Assembly: GCA_030591905.1 (NCBI GenBank)
Contig: JAUVAE010000053.1
Coordinates: forward strand, 1-5,309
Length of the DNA stretch: 5,309 bases
Reading direction: 5' to 3'
Source: Candidatus Komeilibacteria bacterium
GTDB taxonomy: Bacteria > Patescibacteriota > Patescibacteriia > UBA1558 > S5-K13
The notes below the pieces were generated by a model. It searched no databases. It had not been told where the DNA came from and saw nothing but the letters and a program-made list of their open reading frames with translations. The first letter of the stretch is position 1; each line of letters begins with the position of its first letter. Below are positions 1 through 4,485 of the stretch, one piece after another. Both the position numbers and the translations under genes were made by a program.

Positions 1-1094
1 ATTCCTTCGTTAATAGCTGGTCTTTGTCCTTGATTAAATAAGTTAGATTCTAAAAATATTTGTCCATCAGTAATTGAAATAACATTAGTTGGAATATAAG
101 CAGATACGTCACCAGATTGAGTTTCAATAATAGGTAAAGCAGTAATTGAGCCACCACCATGATCTTTATTTAACTTACAAGATCTTTCTAAGAGTCTAGA
201 ATGTAGATAAAATACATCTCCAGGATAAGCTTCTCTTCCCGGTGGTCTTTTAAGTAATAATGAAATTTCACGATAAGAAACAGCATGTTTTGATAAATCA
301 TCATAAATAATTAAAACATCTTCACCTTGATCTAAGAAATATTCAGCTATAGAAGAACCGGCATAAGGAGCAATATATAATAAAGAGGCTGGATCAGAAG
401 CACCAGCTAAGACAATAGTTGTATATTTCATAGCACCAGCTTTTTCTAATTTTTCTAAAATGTTAGCGATTTTAGATTCTTTTTGTCCAATAGCAACATA
501 AATACATTTTACATTTTGACCTTTTTGATTGATAATCGTATCTATAGCAATAGCAGTTTTACCAGTTTGACGATCACCAATAATCAATTCTCTTTGTCCA
601 CGACCAATAGGAATAATTGAATCTATAGATTTAATACCAGTTTGAAGGGGTTCGCTAACTGATTCTCTAGTAATAACACCAGAAGCAACCTTTTCGATTG
701 GATAAGTCTTTTTAGTTTCAATAGCACCTTTTCCATCTACTGGTTCTCCTAAAGGATTTACAACTCTACTAATTAAATTTTCACCAACTGGAATTGATAA
801 TATTTTTCTTAAACATTTAGCTTTATCACCTTCTTTAATTTTTATATGATCACCAAGAATGATTGCTCCAACTTCACCTTCTTCTAAATTTAAAGCTACA
901 CCATACACTTTATTACCTTTTTCATTTTCAAATTCAATCATTTCGGACATCATTATATCGTCTAGTCCAGAAATTTTGGCAATACCATCACCAATTTCTA
1001 TGACTTTACCGACTATTTCTTCTTTAGTTTCAGATTTATAATCAGAAATTTGTTTTTTTAATTGTTCTACAATGAAATCTTTAGATATTTCCAT
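1..1094 (-). CDS. atpA: F1F0 ATP synthase subunit alpha (3' end cut by the window edge)
   Basis: This is the non-catalytic nucleotide-binding subunit of the F1 head, which alternates with beta around gamma in the cytoplasm. The 364 visible codons begin at an ATG (1092-1094) and stay open to the left edge; the family is usually about 500 residues, so roughly 140 are missing. The N-terminal helix (residues 1-20) that docks on delta is followed by the beta-barrel domain (IVGKVIEIGDGIAKISGLDD). The Walker A motif GDRQTGKT is at residues 173-180 and the Walker B region VLIIYDDLSKHA at 260-271. The visible part ends after VISITDGQIFLESNLFNQGQ; the arginine-finger segment (VSRVG in relatives) lies outside. 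The gene starts 29 nt after the atpH stop, so it is cotranscribed, and no Shine-Dalgarno sequence precedes the ATG. No internal stop or frameshift is visible. The identification is essentially certain. Confidence 0.98.
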   Translation of the reverse strand, partial: MEISKDFIVEQLKKQISDYKSETKEEIVGKVIEIGDGIAKISGLDDIMMSEMIEFENEKGNKVYGVALNLEEGEVGAIILGDHIKIKEGDKAKCLRKILSIPVGENLISRVVNPLGEPVDGKGAIETKKTYPIEKVASGVITRESVSEPLQTGIKSIDSIIPIGRGQRELIIGDRQTGKTAIAIDTIINQKGQNVKCIYVAIGQKESKIANILEKLEKAGAMKYTTIVLAGASDPASLLYIAPYAGSSIAEYFLDQGEDVLIIYDDLSKHAVSYREISLLLKRPPGREAYPGDVFYLHSRLLERSCKLNKDHGGGSITALPIIETQSGDVSAYIPTNVISITDGQIFLESNLFNQGQRPAINEG

Positions 1095-1123
1095 AAATTT
1101 ATTTATATTTAATTATTTATATA

Positions 1124-1531
1124 TTAGTAATTTGAAGTCATTTTAATTCTTAAATTGTTTATTTTAGTTTTTAAACTATTATCTAGGATTCTGTCACCAT
1201 ATTTAATAATTGTTCCTGAAATTAGATTTTCATCAATTTTTCTATCTATTTTTAATTTTTCTGCTCCTGATAGGTCTTTAATATATTTTTTTAAAGATCC
1301 AAAAGTTGATTCATCAAAATTTTTAGCAGTGGTAATAGTAGCTTTAATTATTTTATTTTTTTTATTCCAAATATTATTAAATTCATTAATTATTTTATCA
1401 ATTTTTGATAAAGCATTTTTTTTGATTAATAACTCAATAAAATTTTTTAAAATTATATTAATTTCCTCTTCATTTTTATTCTGAATTGATTCAAATAAAG
1501 CTTGAGCGTATTTTTTATTAGTTATTTTCAT
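1124..1531 (-). CDS. atpH: F1F0 ATP synthase subunit delta, short form
   Basis: Delta (OSCP in mitochondria) sits on top of F1 and ties alpha to the b stalk. The protein has 135 residues against about 175-180 in typical bacteria. It keeps the first helix (KKYAQALFESI, 6-16), a helical stretch resembling helices 5-6 of the usual N-terminal bundle (about 22-58), the strand after it (KATITTA, 63-69, equivalent to the VTSA region) and the well-conserved C-terminal block IDENLISGTIIKYGDRILDN (99-118). By eye the missing part corresponds to helices 2-4 of the N-terminal domain. In E. coli the alpha N-terminus is known to bind a groove involving helices 1 and 5, so the retained part could still bind alpha; that is inference. 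The gene starts 2 nt after the atpF stop and 29 nt before atpA. There is no Shine-Dalgarno sequence. Position and the C-terminal motif make the call secure despite low overall similarity. Confidence 0.93.
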   Translation of the reverse strand: MKITNKKYAQALFESIQNKNEEEINIILKNFIELLIKKNALSKIDKIINEFNNIWNKKNKIIKATITTAKNFDESTFGSLKKYIKDLSGAEKLKIDRKIDENLISGTIIKYGDRILDNSLKTKINNLRIKMTSNY

Positions 1532-1533
1532 TA

Positions 1534-2034
1534 TTATTTTTTAATTATATCTTTAATTATTTTTTCGTTCTTTTTCGGGTCAATTCTTTTTTTCAATACT
1601 TTTTCTAAAGAGAGGATTACTAAGTTTGTCACTTCTTCTTTTATATCCTTGATGGCCTGAGCCCTTTCTAGAGTAATTTTTTCTTTTTCATTAGTAATAA
1701 TATCTTTGATTTCTTCTTTAGCCTTAGTAATAATCATATTTCTTTTTTCTTCCCCAGCCTTAGTAGCTATCTCAATAATTTCTTTAGATTCTTTTTTTGC
1801 TTGAGCCAAGGTTTCTTCTAGAATTTTCTTTTTTTCTGCTCCTAATTCAATTAATCTGTCTTCAGCTTTTTGAGCATCAGTAATTCCTTTTTCAATTGTA
1901 TCTTTTCGATCATCTAAAAATTTAAGCATTGGTTTATAAGCAAATTTCCAAAGAATAAAAAGAAATATTGTAAAATTTACAAATTGAGCAAGTAAAATTT
2001 TTAAATTTAAACCAAGAGCGTTAAATAATTCCAT
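1534..2034 (-). CDS. atpF: F1F0 ATP synthase subunit b
   Basis: Subunit b is the membrane-anchored peripheral stalk that holds F1 (through delta) against rotation. The 166-residue protein has the expected length. One N-terminal membrane helix lies at about residues 11-30 (LKILLAQFVNFTIFLFILW), followed by the typical YKPMLKFLDDR junction (33-43). A long, very hydrophilic, heptad-like coiled coil rich in K, E and A (about 44-150) follows, ending in a basic tail. Only one b-type gene is present in this stretch, which fits a b homodimer rather than a b/b' pair. The ATG is 26 nt downstream of the large hairpin after atpE and lacks a Shine-Dalgarno sequence (the preceding bases are only A and T). 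The gene ends 2 nt before atpH, suggesting translational coupling. Confidence 0.97.
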   Translation of the reverse strand: MELFNALGLNLKILLAQFVNFTIFLFILWKFAYKPMLKFLDDRKDTIEKGITDAQKAEDRLIELGAEKKKILEETLAQAKKESKEIIEIATKAGEEKRNMIITKAKEEIKDIITNEKEKITLERAQAIKDIKEEVTNLVILSLEKVLKKRIDPKKNEKIIKDIIKK

Positions 2035-2060
2035 ATTTATTTTTATTAAAAATCAAAATT

Positions 2061-2090
2061 TTTCTGCCCTTTTATATAAAAGGGCAGAAA
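2061..2090 (-). terminator. Perfect 30-bp palindrome / hairpin between atpE and atpF (leaky terminator or mRNA-stabilising stem)
   Basis: The bases from 2061 to 2090 equal their own reverse complement exactly: the arm TTTCTGCCCTTTT pairs with AAAAGGGCAGAAA around a central ATAT, giving a 13-bp stem with a 4-nt loop in RNA. Read in the atp direction, it begins 12 nt after the atpE stop codon and is followed by AATTTTGATTTTTAAT, an interrupted U-rich tract. That resembles a weak intrinsic terminator. Because atpF, atpH and atpA continue in the same direction without another obvious promoter, full termination is unlikely. Partial termination or protection of the atpE 3' end, raising subunit c output, is the likeliest role (inference). 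A protein-binding site on DNA cannot be excluded. Confidence 0.75.
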
Positions 2091-2102
2091 TTACACTAAT
2101 TT

Positions 2103-2333
2103 TTAAAAGGCAAATAATATTAATAGAGCAATAACTAGGGCATAAATACCTGTTGATTCAGAAATAGCCATAGTTGCGAACATGAAAGGTGTAATTTTAC
2201 TACTAGCTTCTGGATTTCTACCAATGGCTGCTAAAGCTCTACCGGCAATAATACCTTCACCAATTCCAGGTCCAATAGCTCCAAAACCAACGGCGATTCC
2301 AGCTGCCAAAACTTTTGCTGCTTCTAATTCCAT
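2103..2333 (-). CDS. atpE: F1F0 ATP synthase subunit c (probable Na+-binding rotor)
   Basis: Subunit c is the hairpin-shaped protein whose ring carries ions through the membrane and turns the rotor. The 76-residue protein has helix 1 at about residues 5-36 with the glycine-rich packing motif GFGAIGPGIGEG, the polar loop RNPEA (39-43) that contacts F1, and helix 2 at about 48-74. The essential carboxylate is E59 in AISESTGIYALV. S60, T61 and Y64 match residues S66, T67 and Y70 of the Na+-binding rings of Ilyobacter and Fusobacterium. E26 lies 33 residues before E59, where Ilyobacter has Q32 and Fusobacterium nucleatum has a second glutamate. This predicts Na+ coupling of the two-carboxylate kind. 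The gene follows atpB after 45 nt, has no Shine-Dalgarno sequence, and is followed by a strong hairpin. Confidence 0.98.
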   Translation of the reverse strand: MELEAAKVLAAGIAVGFGAIGPGIGEGIIAGRALAAIGRNPEASSKITPFMFATMAISESTGIYALVIALLILFAF

Positions 2334-2378
2334 AGTTTTAAATTATTATTTATTAAATTTATTTAATTTTGTTAAATA

Positions 2379-3194
2379 TTACATTGTAACTTGCTCAACT
2401 AATTCATCCTCATCAATTTCAGAAGCCATTTTTATAAATATTAAGGTTAATACTGAAAATACAAAAGCCTGAACTATTGCTGTTAATAAACTTAAAAATT
2501 TAAAAGGGATGGGCAAAATAAATGGAGCTAAGAATAATAATACTGCTAATAAAACTTCACCAGCGAAGATGTTACCAAATAAACGGAAAGATAGTGAAAC
2601 AACTTTGGCAATTTCTCCAATTATATCCATAAAACCCAAGAAGAAATCTAAAAAACCCTGAGCTAAAATTGAAAATTTAACATTTCCTTTAAAAGCTTGA
2701 ACAAAAAATTCTTTTATTCCACCTATGTTTATAAATTTTCCTATATATCCAAAAGGACCATGAACAAAAAGAGCTACTATTTGAGTAGTAACTACAGATA
2801 TTAAGGTCATTACAAATACTAAACTATAATCAGCCATTATTGATCTAAATAAAGGTACCATGTTTTCTCCTGATTTAATTGTGATAGCAGCTTGTCCAGG
2901 AATAAATGTAGATAAGTTGGCCATGAGTGTTAAAAGAAACATAGAGAAAATTAAAGGGAATACTTTTTTAGCTTTTTTTTCATCTTCCATAACACTTAGA
3001 ACAAAGCCATAAGCACCTTCTATAATCATCTCAAAAATATTTTGTAATTTTCCAGGAACTTTTTTAGCTTTTCTAGTAATTGTTACACTAACAATCATTA
3101 TAATAATACTTAAAATCACAGTCCATAAGAATGAATTTGTTACTCCAAATGATCCGATATTAAATATTGTTTCTGCTGATAATGAAATGTTCAT
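2379..3194 (-). CDS. atpB: F1F0 ATP synthase subunit a
   Basis: Subunit a forms the two ion half-channels beside the c ring. The 271-residue protein has hydrophobic segments at about 22-39, 79-98, 122-145, 180-227 and 233-257. The essential arginine is R204 in VSLSFRLFGNIFAGE (199-213), equivalent to E. coli R210. E213 corresponds to E. coli E219, and Q242 in VQAFVFSVLT (241-250) to Q252. The stretch from G146 to R204 is about 18 residues longer than in E. coli and includes KFINIGGIKEFFVQAFKGNV, a hydrophilic to amphipathic insertion. The C-terminus is acidic (EIDEDELVEQ). It starts 5 nt after the stop of the upstream AtpZ-like gene, so the two are probably translationally coupled; no Shine-Dalgarno sequence is seen. 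Confidence 0.97.
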   Translation of the reverse strand: MNISLSAETIFNIGSFGVTNSFLWTVILSIIIMIVSVTITRKAKKVPGKLQNIFEMIIEGAYGFVLSVMEDEKKAKKVFPLIFSMFLLTLMANLSTFIPGQAAITIKSGENMVPLFRSIMADYSLVFVMTLISVVTTQIVALFVHGPFGYIGKFINIGGIKEFFVQAFKGNVKFSILAQGFLDFFLGFMDIIGEIAKVVSLSFRLFGNIFAGEVLLAVLLFLAPFILPIPFKFLSLLTAIVQAFVFSVLTLIFIKMASEIDEDELVEQVTM

Positions 3195-3199
3195 GACTT

Positions 3200-3535
3200 T
3201 TATTTTTCTTCTTTATTAATTATTTCTTCTTGTTCAGAATTTGGTTCAAGTTCTTCAGGAGGATATTTTGTATCAAATTTTTTCATTAATTTTCTTATTT
3301 TTTTAAATATTAGTATATTTGTAGTAATAAAAGCTATCCCTAGTCCAATCATTATTAAGTAAGGTTTAGTACCTAAGGTTTTATCTAAGAAGAATCCTAA
3401 ACCCAGGAATAAGATTAAAGGACCTAGAATTGAAGCAGTATTATAATATAATACTCCAGCGGCTAAATCTTTAACACTATTTGGTTTTAATAGTTTTTCT
3501 TCTATTTTGTTAATTTTGTTTTCGTTCTTATTCAT
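3200..3535 (-). CDS. atpZ: AtpZ/AtpI-family ATP synthase accessory membrane protein
   Basis: This is the first gene of the atp operon, encoding a 111-residue protein. Two membrane helices lie at about residues 34-50 and 59-77, joined by the short turn DKTLGTKP (51-58). This GFFLDK..GT.P pattern is the signature of the AtpZ/AtpI (ATPase_gene1) family. The N-terminal 30 residues are charged; the C-terminal tail (88-111) is strongly acidic and probably cytoplasmic. Members of the AtpI/AtpZ group sit at the head of atp operons and have been implicated in c-ring assembly and in divalent cation handling; which applies here cannot be read from the sequence. The ATG is the first in the frame after the predicted promoter and has no Shine-Dalgarno sequence. 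The distinction between AtpI and AtpZ is less certain than family membership. Confidence 0.85.
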   Translation of the reverse strand: MNKNENKINKIEEKLLKPNSVKDLAAGVLYYNTASILGPLILFLGLGFFLDKTLGTKPYLIMIGLGIAFITTNILIFKKIRKLMKKFDTKYPPEELEPNSEQEEIINKEEK

Positions 3536-3585
3536 TTTGTAATTTGTTTTACTAAAAATTTAAAAAAAGACCTAAGATAGAAGAA

Positions 3586-3614
3586 ATTATACAGCAATTT
3601 TACTTCAAAGTCAA
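3586..3614 (-). promoter_or_regulatory. Predicted sigma-70-type promoter of the atp operon
   Basis: On the minus strand, TTGACT (3614-3609, five of six consensus bases) is separated by exactly 17 bp from a perfect TATAAT (3591-3586). Transcription would begin near 3579 and leave a leader of about 44 nt before the AtpZ ATG. The bases upstream of the -35 box are A/T-rich and could act as an UP element. The leader contains no Shine-Dalgarno sequence. It is the only strong promoter seen ahead of the atp genes, consistent with a single polycistronic transcript. Confidence 0.8.
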
Positions 3615-3697
3615 TGAAATTTTAATGTTATTTTGGGGATAAATTATTTTTTTAATTTTGAATTTTTTAAAATAACTCGATTTAGTGCATTTTTTAT

Positions 3698-3725
3698 TTG
3701 TTAATTATTTTTAATTTGTTATAAT
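3698..3725 (+). promoter_or_regulatory. Predicted extended -10 promoter of the unknown gene
   Basis: A perfect TATAAT at 3720-3725 is preceded by TG and one base (3717-3719), making an extended -10 element. A poor -35 match, TTGTTA (3698-3703), lies 16 bp upstream. Transcription would begin near 3732, giving a leader of about 26 nt that contains the AGGAGG ribosome site. It diverges from the atp promoter with about 83 bp of A/T-rich DNA between the two -35 boxes. Confidence 0.7.
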
Positions 3726-3747
3726 CAAGTCCGGAGATATAAATAAT

Positions 3748-3753
3748 AGGAGG
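3748..3753 (+). promoter_or_regulatory. Full Shine-Dalgarno sequence AGGAGG
   Basis: AGGAGG lies 4 nt before the GTG at 3758 and fixes that GTG as the start. An in-frame TAA at 3740-3742 rules out a longer protein. It is the only full Shine-Dalgarno sequence before any gene in the window; the six atp genes have none. Confidence 0.8.
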
Positions 3754-3757
3754 AATT

Positions 3758-4426
3758 GTGTTAGAGGATAGAGAGGAGTCTTTTAATTGGAAAAAAAATT
3801 TTTTAAAATTTTGTGAAGTTAATGTCGATAAATGCGAAAAAATTGATGATATGTTTAGACTTAAATTTGAATTTTTAGATTCAGATGAAAAATATCTAAT
3901 CGCAGGTACAATTAATAAGTTTTTTTTCACCAATTATGATGAAACTAGCCCTGTATTAGAAATTAGTCTTTTAATGCATCAAGATGAAGCATTGAGATGT
4001 TTAAGAATTTTCCCCGGAGGTATTATAGAAGGAGGCTCAAAATGTTTTTTGATTTCTCACTCTACAAGAGAAGATGAAAGTATTTCTGGCATTTTGAAAA
4101 TTATTCAAGATGATTCAACTTTTATAGATTGTGATTATAGGGAAAGATTAAAAAAACATTTTGGTTTTGAGAGATTATCTGATTTAATTGGTTTAAGTTA
4201 TCAATTTAGATTTAGTCATGGAATGATAATAAATAAAATCAAAAGAGTTATGATTGCTAAAATAAGAAATGATATCGTGTTAGAAATCAGTTTATATTTA
4301 AATCAGAATTCCAATTTTAAATGTCTGCGTTTTAATTTAAACGATGAGAATTCTACATGGAATCTAATATCTAGCTTTGGAACAGGAAAAAAACCTTATC
4401 CAGGAAAATTTGAATTTGTTAAATAA
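3758..4426 (+). CDS. Protein of unknown function with two diverged copies of one domain
   Basis: I do not recognise a family for this 222-residue protein. It has no signal peptide or membrane helix, so it is probably cytoplasmic. Alternating hydrophobic and polar residues suggest mostly beta structure. The N- and C-terminal halves resemble each other: VLEISLLMHQDEALRCLRI (66-84) matches VLEISLYLNQNSNFKCLRF (174-192) at 10 of 19 positions. FRLKFEF (33-39) parallels YQFRFSH (148-154), and FLIS (97-100) parallels NLIS (202-205). Codons in the matching blocks have diverged, so the duplication is old. A charged helical linker (about 127-143) separates the copies. There are six cysteines (19, 26, 81, 96, 125, 189), with C81 and C189 equivalent; no metal-site spacing is evident. 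GTG was chosen as start because of AGGAGG. It has its own promoter and terminator, so it appears monocistronic, and its neighbours give no functional clue. Confidence 0.85.
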   Translation: MLEDREESFNWKKNFLKFCEVNVDKCEKIDDMFRLKFEFLDSDEKYLIAGTINKFFFTNYDETSPVLEISLLMHQDEALRCLRIFPGGIIEGGSKCFLISHSTREDESISGILKIIQDDSTFIDCDYRERLKKHFGFERLSDLIGLSYQFRFSHGMIINKIKRVMIAKIRNDIVLEISLYLNQNSNFKCLRFNLNDENSTWNLISSFGTGKKPYPGKFEFVK

Positions 4427-4451
4427 CCTCAATAATTGGGGTTATTTTTTT
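4422..4451 (+). terminator. Intrinsic terminator of the unknown gene
   Basis: AATAACCTC (4422-4430) pairs with GGGGTTATT (4438-4446) as a 9-bp stem with one G-U pair and a 7-nt loop, AATAATT. The stem runs directly into seven T residues (4445-4451). The left arm begins inside the last codons, overlapping the TAA stop at 4424-4426. The T tract also overlaps the predicted -35 box of the next gene, so the two transcription units are packed as closely as possible. Confidence 0.88.
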
Positions 4452-4478
4452 GACTGAAAACCTGTAAAAAGGTAATAT
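4450..4478 (+). promoter_or_regulatory. Predicted promoter of the helicase gene, possibly giving a leaderless mRNA
   Basis: TTGACT (4450-4455, five of six) is followed after 17 bp by TAATAT (4473-4478, four of six). Starting 6-8 bases beyond the -10 box puts the first transcribed base at about 4484-4486, at or next to the ATG at 4486. The only purine-rich element upstream, AAAAAGG (4466-4472), is 13 nt from the ATG, which is far for a ribosome site and would not be transcribed from this promoter. Confidence 0.5.
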
Positions 4479-4485
4479 TTATTAT

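Noticed and set aside
859..1041. Open frame of 60 codons on the plus strand
   Set aside because: It lies wholly antisense to the conserved N-terminal domain of atpA and encodes a low-complexity S/P/I-rich peptide; it is a shadow of the real gene.
1155..1484. Open frame of 109 codons on the plus strand with hydrophobic stretches
   Set aside because: It is antisense to atpH. The hydrophobic look (F, L, I runs) is what A/G-rich lysine- and glutamate-coding DNA gives when read backwards.
2061..2090. Palindrome as an insertion-sequence end, integration site or CRISPR repeat
   Set aside because: It occurs once, has no transposase, direct repeats or spacers nearby, and sits between two genes whose order is conserved in all F-type operons.
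2182..2472. Open frame of 96 codons on the plus strand spanning atpE and the end of atpB
   Set aside because: It is antisense to two clearly conserved genes and crosses their gap, with no ribosome site or promoter.
3536..3757. A small RNA gene, tRNA or riboswitch in the divergent intergenic region
   Set aside because: The 222 bp are explained by two promoters and short leaders; no cloverleaf, stable stem or aptamer-like conserved block is visible in this A/T-rich DNA.
3851..3853. ATG at codon 32 as the start of the unknown gene
   Set aside because: No ribosome site precedes it, whereas GTG at 3758 has AGGAGG at 4 nt and the intervening residues are ordinary coding sequence.
3694..3933. Open frame of 79 codons on the minus strand
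   Set aside because: It overlaps the start of the unknown gene, whose plus-strand promoter, AGGAGG and terminator support the other strand.
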